This document shows, one piece after another, positions 1-7,702 of a DNA stretch of 18,720 bases. The stretch is from JAQWQB01 sp047636995 (GTDB lineage: Bacteria; Bacteroidota; Bacteroidia; Flavobacteriales_D; Sanyastnellaceae): the NCBI GenBank assembly GCA_047636995.1, contig JBLIGQ010000052.1:1-18720 (forward strand). Reading direction: 5' to 3'. Both the position numbers and the translations under genes were made by a program. The notes beneath the pieces were generated by a model. It did not search any database and was not told the origin of the DNA. It saw nothing but the letters and a program-made list of their open reading frames with translations. Each line of letters starts with the position of its first letter. The first letter of the stretch is position 1.

Positions 1-2066
1 CACCCTTCTTCGTAGACCATTACCTCATAGAATGAATCACCTAGTCCTAGGTATTCATCATCTAAGGTCCAGAACACTTCCGATTGGTCATTTGCTCCTT
101 CTATCCAGAAAGAGGCCAAACAATTCGGATTGATTTCAGCATAGATGTCAAAATCACATGCACCATCACATCCGTTCGAATAGAATTCTGTGCAGAAAAA
201 GCCATTGCAATTCTCGTCAATGTATTCAGCACAGATGGTGTGCCACCCTTCTTCGTAGACCATTACCTCATAGAATGAATCACCTAGTCCTAGGTATTCA
301 TCATCTAAGATCCAGAACACTTCCGATTGGTCATTTGCTCCTTCTATCCAGAAAGAGGCCAAACAATTCGAATTGATTTCTGCATAGATATCTATTGGAC
401 AATCATCTAAACATCCTTCAACATAAAACTCAGTGCAAATGATTTCCCAGCAACCTACAAAGCTGTAATCAGCGCAGATGGTATGCCATCCTGGCTGTTG
501 AATTTGTAATTCCAGTCCCTCAAAAGTTTCACCCAGGTAATTCCCGTCAAGATTCCAGACAGTTGAGCTGTCAGGATTTGCGCCTTCTAAGTTAAAAGTA
601 TAAAGACAATCTGAATTAGATTCAATGTTTATTTCAGTAGGGCAAGGCTCACAAGGGTTGATGTAGAGATCAATGCACACTTCAACACCTTCGCAGTAGT
701 CAGAGCTATAGTTTACACATATGGTAACCCATCCTTCTTCCTCGAACACATGCTCAATAAAATGTCCACCAGTTTCAATGGTGCCATCACCAAAATTCCA
801 AATAGCTATTTCACCTTCTTGGAAACTACCTATTTCAAATGCTGTTACATCGCAACTTACATCGCTCCAAAGCCAAGATGGGCATTCTACTTCTGGATAA
901 ACTAACGTTGGTCCAACACAGAATTCAAAACCGATGTACTCAGAAGTACTCACGGTACTTAACCATTCTACTGGTCCTGACAAACCTTGCATTGACAAGC
1001 TGAAGTTGTCATCTGTAAAGAGACCTTCAGGTGAATACACTTCAAAGTAATAACATCCTTCATCAATGCATAGGTCAATCCATTCTGTTCCTAAGCCGTT
1101 ATACTGAGCAACACCTTCTGCTAAAGTTTCACCTAGGCCACTTAGGTTCCATTCAACGTAATCAATTTCTTCTGTTAAGTTCAACATCCCAAACTGAACA
1201 TCGGTACACGTTTCTTCGCATCCTTCAGCAACGAGCGTAATGCACGTTTCTACTTGACCACATTCGTCATTTTCATAGACCGCGCAAAGTGTGTGCTCCC
1301 CTAGCTCTTCAAGGTAAACCACCATGAAGTTCCCGCTGTCCCAATATAGCACTCCGTCCAAGTACCAATCAAATTCGTTCGCAAATTCACCGTATATACC
1401 ACAGTGGTATGCACCACATTCTACTTGCTCGAATACTTCAATTTCGATCTCACAAGGTGAACCGCAATCTTCTATTTCAACAACTCCGCAAAAACTAGCA
1501 CCTTGACAATTTGGCGCAGTATAAAACCCGCATACTGTGTAAACACCTGGTTCTGCATAATCGTGTGTTGTAAAATGTCCTCCTTGTTCAGTTGTTCCAT
1601 CACCAAAATCCCAAAACACCTCTTCGCCATCAACGAAAGAGCCGATTTCAAAGATTCCTGTCTGGCAATCAGACGCTACATAGAGTGGCTCATCAGGACA
1701 ATCATTGAAATACTCAATGCAGCCTTCAATAGAAAATCCGTCATCTCCAGCGTAAACGTCTGAATAGAAAAATCCACTATTCAAACTCGCAAAGATGTCT
1801 TCAACACCTTGCAGCATCTCTTCAGAGGAAATGGTTAAAGCAAAACAAGGACCTTCAACACATAACGTAAAAGGAACATTGCTTTCCCCTGCTATAGTAA
1901 TGAAGCCTTCTTGCACGCCGTTGTTATCAAATAGGATGTAGTTTACCTCTTCAGGTATTTCCACGTCATCACTAAAGTCAATGGAGAACTGGATGTATTC
2001 GCATGCTTCTGTGGAAGTAGTGTATCCAAAAGTTAGGATAAGTAAAAGGAGTAAAACCTTCTTCAT
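1..2066 (-). CDS. Secreted PKD-repeat protein, 3' end cut by window edge
   Basis: An uninterrupted minus-strand frame runs from an ATG at 2064-2066 to the left edge (688 codons, no stop). Because the stop is outside the window, simple ORF calling misses it. It starts MKKVLLLLLILTFGYTTSTEA, a signal peptide, followed directly by Cys; the residues before that Cys do not make a canonical lipobox. PKD-type motifs are visible: DFGDGT near residues 153-158 and NFGDGT near 424-429, each followed by a 'G-x-y-T-(V/I)-C' strand. From about residue 445 the protein consists of 81-residue Cys-rich units (six Cys each, with W-H-T-I-C, F-C-T-E-F-Y and N-C-L-A-S-F-W). PKD modules are extracellular beta-sandwiches common in Bacteroidota surface adhesins and often end in a T9SS domain, but the C-terminus is not in view. 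A surface or adhesive role is inference. It is separated from the operon upstream by a terminator. Confidence 0.88.
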   Translation of the reverse strand, partial: MKKVLLLLLILTFGYTTSTEACEYIQFSIDFSDDVEIPEEVNYILFDNNGVQEGFITIAGESNVPFTLCVEGPCFALTISSEEMLQGVEDIFASLNSGFFYSDVYAGDDGFSIEGCIEYFNDCPDEPLYVASDCQTGIFEIGSFVDGEEVFWDFGDGTTEQGGHFTTHDYAEPGVYTVCGFYTAPNCQGASFCGVVEIEDCGSPCEIEIEVFEQVECGAYHCGIYGEFANEFDWYLDGVLYWDSGNFMVVYLEELGEHTLCAVYENDECGQVETCITLVAEGCEETCTDVQFGMLNLTEEIDYVEWNLSGLGETLAEGVAQYNGLGTEWIDLCIDEGCYYFEVYSPEGLFTDDNFSLSMQGLSGPVEWLSTVSTSEYIGFEFCVGPTLVYPEVECPSWLWSDVSCDVTAFEIGSFQEGEIAIWNFGDGTIETGGHFIEHVFEEEGWVTICVNYSSDYCEGVEVCIDLYINPCEPCPTEINIESNSDCLYTFNLEGANPDSSTVWNLDGNYLGETFEGLELQIQQPGWHTICADYSFVGCWEIICTEFYVEGCLDDCPIDIYAEINSNCLASFWIEGANDQSEVFWILDDEYLGLGDSFYEVMVYEEGWHTICAEYIDENCNGFFCTEFYSNGCDGACDFDIYAEINPNCLASFWIEGANDQSEVFWTLDDEYLGLGDSFYEVMVYEEG
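6..734 (-). repeat. Three 243-bp (81-aa) tandem coding repeats
   Basis: Units at 734-492, 491-249 and 248-6 repeat at exactly 243 bp, and a further unit begins at base 5 and leaves the window. The Gly-Trp pair that opens each unit recurs at the same spacing. The unit nearest the N-terminus (734-492) is well diverged. The tracts 1-146 and 244-389 differ at only about three bases, while the flanking parts of the same units (about 147-243 versus 390-486) are clearly diverged. That mosaic suggests recent local duplication or gene conversion within the array. Confidence 0.9.
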
Positions 2067-2138
2067 GTTAGTTGTTGTTTAAGGTAGAATCCGCTCAGAT
2101 TCAAGGTATAGACCTCACTTATTGAAAAAGTGTTGCAT

Positions 2139-2175
2139 AAAAAAAGCCTCCTTTTTTCAAAAGTGAGGCTTTATT
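2139..2175 (-). terminator. Rho-independent terminator of the GH3-to-dioxygenase operon
   Basis: Inverted arms AAAGCCTC (2143-2150) and GAGGCTTT (2165-2172) are followed, in minus-strand sense, by a run of T. It lies 20 bp past the stop of the dioxygenase gene and ends the operon before the PKD-repeat gene starts at 2066. Confidence 0.85.
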
Positions 2176-2194
2176 TTATCTCGCATAAAGGCTT

Positions 2195-2728
2195 TCAGCT
2201 AGTAAACCGCTCATCAACCTCCATAACATTGGCACATTTAGAACAGGTTCTAAGTTCTTCAGAGTTGTAAAAATGTTTGAATCTAGGAAGGAAATCCTTT
2301 TCAATATCATCAAGGGGAAAGTAAGTTTCGTGAAGTTTGTGGTTGCAATTGTCACAAAACCACATGAGTCCATCTTTTCCGGGAGCTGATTCGCGTTTAC
2401 GCTCAATTACTAATCCCAATGAGCCTTCCGACCGAATGGGAGAATGAGGAACTTTACCTGGGTGAAGGTACATATCACCAGCAGAAAGCGGAATTTCTAC
2501 AGCTTTACCATCTTCTTGGATTTTGACAATGATATCACCTTCGAGCTGATAAAAAAGCTCTTCGGTCTCATTGTAGTGATAGTCTTTTCGGGCATTCGGG
2601 CCAGCAACGATCATTACAATGTAATCTTCACTTTCTATGTACAAATTCCTATTCCCAACAGGGGGTTTGAAAAGTTCTCTATGTTCTTCAATCCACTGGT
2701 TCAAATTAAAAGGTCTTCTGATGCTCAT
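2195..2728 (-). CDS. nbaC: 3-hydroxyanthranilate 3,4-dioxygenase
   Basis: This 177-aa enzyme opens the ring of 3-hydroxyanthranilate with O2 (EC 1.13.11.6). The product, 2-amino-3-carboxymuconate semialdehyde, cyclises to quinolinate for NAD synthesis or is catabolised further. It is a cytosolic cupin. Visible residues match the known bacterial enzymes position for position: Fe ligands H51, E57 and H95; substrate-binding R47, R99 and E110; and a rubredoxin-like second metal site with C125/C128 and C162/C165. The bacterial form has this C-terminal Cys4 site and about this length. The ATG at 2726-2728 gives the expected N-terminus. It is the last gene of the operon, 33 nt after the EamA transporter and just before a terminator. 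No other kynurenine-pathway gene is in the window, so whether it serves NAD synthesis or tryptophan breakdown cannot be read from here. Confidence 0.96.
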   Translation of the reverse strand: MSIRRPFNLNQWIEEHRELFKPPVGNRNLYIESEDYIVMIVAGPNARKDYHYNETEELFYQLEGDIIVKIQEDGKAVEIPLSAGDMYLHPGKVPHSPIRSEGSLGLVIERKRESAPGKDGLMWFCDNCNHKLHETYFPLDDIEKDFLPRFKHFYNSEELRTCSKCANVMEVDERFTS

Positions 2729-2761
2729 AGGAAAATCCGTTTGGGTAAATATACGGTTGAA

Positions 2762-3685
2762 TTAACTGGTTGGTATACTCCTTTGTTTCGAAGGTACTGA
2801 ACTTACCAAGTACACTCCAACAAAAATAAGTAGGGCACATACTACACGCTCCAAAGTAATGTCTCCAGTGAAATCTTCGCCTCCGAAAGAAGCATAGACG
2901 AAGGCAAATACTACCGCCAGCAGGGGCTGCAAATAAATATACACACTTACCACTGTTGGCATTAGATGTTTCAACGCAAAAATATTGAGCAAATAAACCA
3001 GAAAGGTTGTACAAATAATCACGTAGCCAATGCCCCAGATGTGTTGAGCAGTAAGCGCTGACCATGCTATTTCGGAAGCTTGATTCAGACCAACCGGCAA
3101 AACCACCAACCAACCGAAGAAGAAAGCCCACGCTACAACGGTAAGCGGTTTGTATTTCGACATTAAAGGCTTCACAATGACCAAATAAACGCCATATGAC
3201 ATGGCATTGACGAAGATCATTAGATCACCTTGCCAAGAGACCGATTTGCTCTCCTCTGCGCCACTAAGCAGCAGCAGTGCTATTGCGCCCACTGCTCCAA
3301 GAACAATTCCCGCGACTTTGCGTGAAGTGATTGTTGTTTTGAGGATAAAGGCTGAAGCAATCAACACCAAAATCGGATTGCTTGTCATAATGATAGAAGC
3401 ATTGACTGGTGATGTAGAGCTCAATCCGTTAAAGAAGAACAATTGATTCATTGCCACACCAGTTAAACCGCAGAAAGCCAACCGAATTAAGTCTTTGCGT
3501 TGAACGCGCTCATAATTGAGCGCATAGAGCGCCCAAAAAAGGATTCCTGCCCCTGTAACGCGCAACACAATGAAGCCCGAAGGGCCCACGATATTTGGCA
3601 TCAGACCTTTTGCAATTAAGTAATTTGCACCGTAAAACAGCGCTACTATAAAAAGCGAAATATGTGCAAGGATCCGAGGTGACAT
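2762..3685 (-). CDS. EamA-family (DMT superfamily) transporter
   Basis: A 307-aa inner-membrane protein with about ten hydrophobic segments in two similar halves. This is the EamA/RhaT 5+5 layout of drug/metabolite transporters. Family traits include the N-terminal 'ALFYGANYLIAKG' helix, the 'FFNGLSSTSPVNASII' stretch near residues 83-100, and a second-half 'MPTVVSVYIYLQPLLAV' segment near residue 243. The start codon (3683-3685) overlaps the stop of the upstream ArsC-like gene as TAATG, which implies translational coupling. The next gene encodes 3-hydroxyanthranilate dioxygenase, so an aromatic amino acid or kynurenine-type substrate is possible. The family is very broad, and substrate and direction cannot be read from sequence. 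Confidence 0.9.
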   Translation of the reverse strand: MSPRILAHISLFIVALFYGANYLIAKGLMPNIVGPSGFIVLRVTGAGILFWALYALNYERVQRKDLIRLAFCGLTGVAMNQLFFFNGLSSTSPVNASIIMTSNPILVLIASAFILKTTITSRKVAGIVLGAVGAIALLLLSGAEESKSVSWQGDLMIFVNAMSYGVYLVIVKPLMSKYKPLTVVAWAFFFGWLVVLPVGLNQASEIAWSALTAQHIWGIGYVIICTTFLVYLLNIFALKHLMPTVVSVYIYLQPLLAVVFAFVYASFGGEDFTGDITLERVVCALLIFVGVYLVSSVPSKQRSIPTS

Positions 3686-4038
3686 TAGCTTAACTCCTCA
3701 AGAATAGCAGCCGTTGTGCTCTTCGCATTGCCAATGAAAATTTTTGAGTTCAAGAGTGTTACTGGTCTTTTCAAAAAGGTGTACTCATCCAGAATAAGGC
3801 TTTTGTAATCTGTTTCTTTCAGCTCCTTATCACCCAATCCCATTGAACGGTACTTCATTGCCTTCCTAGAAAACAGAGCTTCATAAGATCCAGCAAGCGC
3901 CATCATCTCTTCCAATTGAACTTCAGTCATCTTGGCGGTTTTGATGTCTTGAAGCTCAAATCCGTTCCCTTCAGCGTTGAGTTCTTTCAAAATCCGTTGA
4001 CAGGTGCTGCATGTTGCAAGGTGGTATACCTTTTTCAT
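3685..4038 (-). CDS. ArsC/Spx-family thioredoxin-fold protein
   Basis: A 117-aa protein with the ArsC-family fold. An N-terminal strand leads to C-S-T-C at residues 10-13 followed by Q-R. Near the C-terminus is the family's 'RPVTLLNSKIFIGN' segment (Arg before the cis-Pro loop, around residues 91-104). Family members include glutaredoxin-linked arsenate reductases, YffB-like proteins and the Spx regulators of Firmicutes. The C10xxC13 spacing resembles Spx more than classical ArsC, which has one essential N-terminal Cys. No arsenic gene lies nearby, so arsenate reduction is not supported by context. A thiol-redox role is the safe reading. Both ends overlap neighbours by one base (TAATG with the kinase upstream and with the transporter downstream), so it is translated as part of a tightly coupled trio. 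Confidence 0.85.
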   Translation of the reverse strand: MKKVYHLATCSTCQRILKELNAEGNGFELQDIKTAKMTEVQLEEMMALAGSYEALFSRKAMKYRSMGLGDKELKETDYKSLILDEYTFLKRPVTLLNSKIFIGNAKSTTAAILEELS

Positions 4039-4664
4039 TATTTCAATCGCTTTTTGAGGTGCTGAACCAAAGTCTCTAGTCCAGCATCAAACGTTTTATC
4101 ATTGTTAACCGTCTGATGGGCCATGTTTTGATAAGGCTCTAGATATAGTTTATCTGCTGGACGCACATGATTTTCCCATTGGTAACGGACTTCATCTTCT
4201 GGGTAGCCGCGTTCAACATGATCACGATTGATTCTTCGTTCCAAGCGAATTGTTGGGTCAGCGTGCAAATAGACTTTGTAATCAGAAAGTGCACGTACAT
4301 CGTCATAGTGAAAGACAAATAGCCCCTCAGTAATAATAATGGGTGCCGGTTGTGTGGTCAGCATTGCTGGTATAACCGCAGGGTTATTGAAGGTATACTC
4401 CAATCTTTTTATAGGCTTACCTTGCTTCAACTTCTCAAGGTCACTCATGAATTCCAGCTGATTGATAGATCCCGGCAGGTCAAAGTTGACCCAACCATTT
4501 TCGTCTTTGATCTGTTCTTCAAATGGACGGTAGTAATTATCTTGAGATACCAAGCTGATTTCTTCTGGATCGAAGGCGTCAAGCAAAGCTCTTAGAAATG
4601 AGGTTTTCCCGCTAGCACTTCCGCCAGCAATCCCCACTAAGTAAGGTGGTTTAGATGCATTCAC
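4038..4664 (-). CDS. udk: Uridine kinase-like P-loop kinase
   Basis: Uridine/cytidine kinases phosphorylate the nucleoside to UMP/CMP in pyrimidine salvage (EC 2.7.1.48). The protein has Walker A GIAGGSASGKTS near its start, an 'SQDNYY' segment typical of the family, and a lid region with 'RRINRDHVERGYPEDEV' followed by 'HVRPADKLYLEPY', as in Bacteroidota uridine kinases. There is no early ATG. The candidates are TTG at 4677-4679 and GTG at 4662-4664. I chose GTG because it puts the Walker A motif at the usual distance (MNASKPPYLVGIAGG). The TTG directly abuts the in-frame TGA of the VWA gene upstream. The GTG start gives 208 aa and a 15-nt gap. Phosphoribulokinase-like relatives share the fold, so the substrate is likely but not certain. 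Confidence 0.85.
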   Translation of the reverse strand: MNASKPPYLVGIAGGSASGKTSFLRALLDAFDPEEISLVSQDNYYRPFEEQIKDENGWVNFDLPGSINQLEFMSDLEKLKQGKPIKRLEYTFNNPAVIPAMLTTQPAPIIITEGLFVFHYDDVRALSDYKVYLHADPTIRLERRINRDHVERGYPEDEVRYQWENHVRPADKLYLEPYQNMAHQTVNNDKTFDAGLETLVQHLKKRLK

Positions 4665-4679
4665 AGTGCAAATATACAA

Positions 4680-6119
4680 TCAATCGCCCATGTATGACTG
4701 CTTTCTCACCTCTTCAATGAGTAGCTTTTTACTTGCATCAAAATTAGCAACATAAATGAAAGAACCCTTGCCTATATTGGCTAGTTCTTCCAGGGTTCTT
4801 CCAGCAAAATCTGTGCTTCTGATTCCTATCACAGTTGTTTTCACCCCTCTCTTACCATTTCGCTCTGCCATTTTCACCAACTTGGGCCTATCAGCATTCC
4901 GAAAAGCACCATCAGTAGCCACAATGAGCTGATTGTTTCCACCATCGATGAAATGGGTTCGAGCCATTTTATATGCTCTTTTAAACCCAACCAATCCTGC
5001 GGTCATCCCACCGGCCTCCAATGCTGAAATCGCCTTTTCAAGTTCAGCCTTCCGATCACCTTTGGTCATATCCATTACAACTACAGCATTTGATGCATAG
5101 GTCATAAATGCTAATTGGTCTGTTGGACGAAGCACTTCAACCAGCCCTAACATACTTGCCTGCAACAAGTCCATTTTCCCTTTGTTGGCCATAGACTGTG
5201 AGACGTCCACTAAAAACACAATGCTGTTTCGCGCATATACATCTTCAGGAAGCACTTCACTGGTTACAACCATGCCTTCTTCAGGATCTTGCGGTGACAT
5301 AGGCTCTTCAGCAATAACCACAGGCTCTATCCTTTGGATGATGGTAATTTCATCCCGATCATCTTCCTCTTGTTCTGGTTCTTCTTGCACCTGCGCCAAT
5401 TCCTCTTCTCTTTCTTGCACTGGCTCTATGGCCGCCACCTTCTCTTCCACATCAAGGGGCATTAAAGCCAATTCTATGTAGTTATTTCTACGGTTGATGT
5501 AGCCAGTAGTATCAGCTGAAGTGAAATACTCAGCTTCCCCCATGACGAAATAGAACCCTACAGGTATTTGTTCTGAATAGTCTCCATTCTTATCCGTTTT
5601 CACGTCGCGTTGAACCTTTCCGTTTTCAACAATGCGAACACGGGCCTCTTTGATTGGTTTTCCCGTCTGGGCATTGATGACGTGAATCAAAGTTGGTTCA
5701 TCACCGCAGCAGTCATCAGGACGTTGTCTAAAATCAGGGCATGCGGGGCTGTCATTTCGATCTATGAAATTGACCTCAGCCCGAATTTTCAGCACAATTG
5801 GCTTTTGCATAGATGAGAAGTAAACCTCAACGTCTTCCTTAAATAAGCCTTTTTGGATGGGGTTGAACTTAATGCGAAGCGTAATGGTGCTATCAGGCAA
5901 CACCCTTTTCCCTGTCCATCTTGTGTTAAAAGCCCTACTGAGATTGGATGTAAGAACAAGGCTCTCTTTTGCTCCTGGATTGGAAAAATGAACATCTACA
6001 ATGCGTTCACTTCCTCTTTCTATGGTACCGAAATCTATTTTCGTTTGATCTACTTCAATGTTTTGTCCATGCATAGAAAAGAGCATGCAACTGAACAGAA
6101 AGGTGATTAGATAACGCAT
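4680..6119 (-). CDS. Secreted DUF1573 / CarboxypepD_reg-like / VWA domain protein
   Basis: A 479-aa exported protein. The ATG at 6117-6119 gives a clear signal peptide (MRYLITFLFSCMLFSMHG, then Q); an upstream TTG at 6173 would bury it. Domains in order: a DUF1573/HYDIN-like Ig domain (about 20-118, 'IDFGTIERGSERIVDVHFSN'); a Cys cluster (C127, C137, C138); a carboxypeptidase-regulatory-like beta-sandwich (about 143-218); an acidic Glu-rich linker (about 223-260); and a VWA domain (about 297-475). The MIDAS residues are complete: D305-x-S307-x-S309, T373 and D403. VWA domains bind protein ligands through a metal ion, and this one is probably periplasmic or on the outer surface. The partner is unknown. 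It lies 50 nt after the GH3 gene and 15 nt before the kinase. The combination of domains is unusual, but each is individually recognisable. Confidence 0.85.
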   Translation of the reverse strand: MRYLITFLFSCMLFSMHGQNIEVDQTKIDFGTIERGSERIVDVHFSNPGAKESLVLTSNLSRAFNTRWTGKRVLPDSTITLRIKFNPIQKGLFKEDVEVYFSSMQKPIVLKIRAEVNFIDRNDSPACPDFRQRPDDCCGDEPTLIHVINAQTGKPIKEARVRIVENGKVQRDVKTDKNGDYSEQIPVGFYFVMGEAEYFTSADTTGYINRRNNYIELALMPLDVEEKVAAIEPVQEREEELAQVQEEPEQEEDDRDEITIIQRIEPVVIAEEPMSPQDPEEGMVVTSEVLPEDVYARNSIVFLVDVSQSMANKGKMDLLQASMLGLVEVLRPTDQLAFMTYASNAVVVMDMTKGDRKAELEKAISALEAGGMTAGLVGFKRAYKMARTHFIDGGNNQLIVATDGAFRNADRPKLVKMAERNGKRGVKTTVIGIRSTDFAGRTLEELANIGKGSFIYVANFDASKKLLIEEVRKQSYMGD

Positions 6120-6169
6120 AAATTGTAAACGCTGGTTTTCATGAGAAGGTATGGAGGAATGACACCAAA

Positions 6170-7666
6170 TCAAATTGCTGAGAGGATCATGTCAGCTACT
6201 TCACGGTCATTCCCTAATCTCGGCACCTTGTTTTGTCCTCCTAGTTTCCCACGTTGACGCATCATTTCTTCAAAGCTTCCTTTCGAAACAGATGAAACAC
6301 TAGCTGTGCGTAAAATGCCCCCCTTGATTAGATCTTTGTAGTACATATTTTGGCGGCACATTTCTCTATCAAGGAGAAGGGCAAATTGCTCCAAGGAGCT
6401 AGGTAAAACATCAAACTCAACAACCCACTCATGAAAAGGGAGTCCTTCACTTGGAGCTACTTGCGGCGCCACATGAAATTCTCTCACTGTGCAGTGCATC
6501 TCGCGGCATGCTGTTGTGATTGCATTTTCTACTTCCTCTGCAATCACGTGTTCGCCAAAAGCGGAAGTAAAATGTTTAATTCTTCCTGTGACTTTAATGC
6601 GCGGTGGATCTAAAGAGACAAACCTAACCGTGTCTCCTATGCTATAGCCCCAAAGCCCCGCATTTGTATTCAGTATTAAAGCGTAGTTGACGTTAAGTTC
6701 TACCTCGTCTAGGCTTAACCTTGATGGGGTTTCATTGAAGTACTCATCAGCAGGAATGAACTCATACCACATACCTGCATTGAAGTTGAGCATTAATCCG
6801 TCATGTACTTGACTGTCTTGATACGCAATAAACCCTTCACTTGCAGGATACGTTTCTACAGAAGGAATCGATTTCCCAACCAACTCTTTAAAACGTGCAC
6901 TATAAGGCTCAAAATTCACCCCACCATATACGAACAAAGAAAAATCTGGGAACAACTCTTTGATCTGTTTCTTTCCTGATTTTTCCAGCAAACGCTCCAG
7001 ATACATTTGGACCCACGAAGGAATTCCGCTAATGAGCGTCATGCGTTCGTTAATGGTTTCTTCAACAATGGCGTCCAACTTCGTTTCCCAGTCTTCAATG
7101 CTGTTCGTTTCCATTGAAGGCAGTCTGTTCTTTTGCAAATAACCGGGAACGTGATGAGCTGCTATGCCTGAAAGTCGACCAAAAGAAATACCGCTATCGA
7201 GTCTATCCAATTCAGGACTCCCTTGCAGAAAGATCATTTTTCCATCTACGAATTGAGAATTTCCCGTCTCAGCAATGTAGCTCAAGAGTGCGTTTCGTGC
7301 CGCTAAGATGTGATAAGGAACGCTCTCACGTGTAAGCGGAATGTATTTCATTCCAGAAGTGGTACCGCTTGTTTTACAGAAGTAAACTGGACAACCTGGC
7401 CATAACACATTTGGTTCTCCATCAACAGCACGCATGATGTATGATTTCAAATCTTCGTAATCATTGACTCCTACCGCTTCGCGAAAATCAGCAGCATTAG
7501 TAATGTCTTTGAAATGATGATCTTTTCCAAAAGCGGTATCCTTCGCTGCAGAAATAATCTCCATAAACTGACTATGCTGAAAGGCACGCGCCCTCCTTGA
7601 CTCCTTTTGAAGCTTAGTTACCACGGATTTGGCAAACGGCTTACTTAGTGCAGATTTTATTCCCAT
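6170..7666 (-). CDS. GH3 auxin-responsive-promoter family protein (acyl-adenylating)
   Basis: A 498-aa cytosolic protein of the GH3 branch of the ANL adenylating superfamily. Plant members conjugate acyl acids to amino acids through an acyl-AMP. Bacterial members are common in Bacteroidota but mostly uncharacterised. The three ATP/AMP-binding motifs are visible: TSGTTSG (99-105), YPASEG (273-278) and YSIGDTVRF (341-349, with D345), followed by 'KVTGRIKHFTSAFGEH' at the hinge to the C-terminal domain. Length is normal for the family. The ATG at 7664-7666 gives the usual N-terminus (MGIKS, then AKxVV). This is the promoter-proximal gene of the operon. Its natural substrate is unknown, and auxin should not be assumed. 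Confidence 0.92.
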   Translation of the reverse strand: MGIKSALSKPFAKSVVTKLQKESRRARAFQHSQFMEIISAAKDTAFGKDHHFKDITNAADFREAVGVNDYEDLKSYIMRAVDGEPNVLWPGCPVYFCKTSGTTSGMKYIPLTRESVPYHILAARNALLSYIAETGNSQFVDGKMIFLQGSPELDRLDSGISFGRLSGIAAHHVPGYLQKNRLPSMETNSIEDWETKLDAIVEETINERMTLISGIPSWVQMYLERLLEKSGKKQIKELFPDFSLFVYGGVNFEPYSARFKELVGKSIPSVETYPASEGFIAYQDSQVHDGLMLNFNAGMWYEFIPADEYFNETPSRLSLDEVELNVNYALILNTNAGLWGYSIGDTVRFVSLDPPRIKVTGRIKHFTSAFGEHVIAEEVENAITTACREMHCTVREFHVAPQVAPSEGLPFHEWVVEFDVLPSSLEQFALLLDREMCRQNMYYKDLIKGGILRTASVSSVSKGSFEEMMRQRGKLGGQNKVPRLGNDREVADMILSAI

Positions 7667-7673
7667 TGTTTGC

Positions 7674-7702
7674 CAAATTTAAACCAAAAAAGCCGCTCCC
7701 AA
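7674..7702 (-). promoter_or_regulatory. Promoter of the GH3 operon, overlapping a terminator
   Basis: In minus-strand sense, TTG (7702-7700), an 18-nt spacer, then TAAATTTG (7681-7674) match the Bacteroidota -33/-7 consensus TTG-N(17-23)-TAnnTTTG. The -33 TTG falls in the loop of the neighbouring gene's terminator hairpin. The expected start site is only a few bases before the ATG at 7666, so the mRNA would have a very short or no leader. Confidence 0.55.

Noticed and set aside
1..486. CRISPR-like or noncoding tandem repeats
   Set aside because: The period is exactly 243 bp, in frame with the minus-strand protein, and there are no short repeat/spacer units.
84..1763. Several plus-strand ORFs of 60-86 codons
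   Set aside because: They lie opposite the signal-peptide/PKD frame, show no family features and two are duplicated only because the repeats are.
6120..6173. N-terminal extension of the VWA protein
   Set aside because: It begins at TTG and would place 18 polar residues before a clear signal peptide that has its own ATG at 6119.
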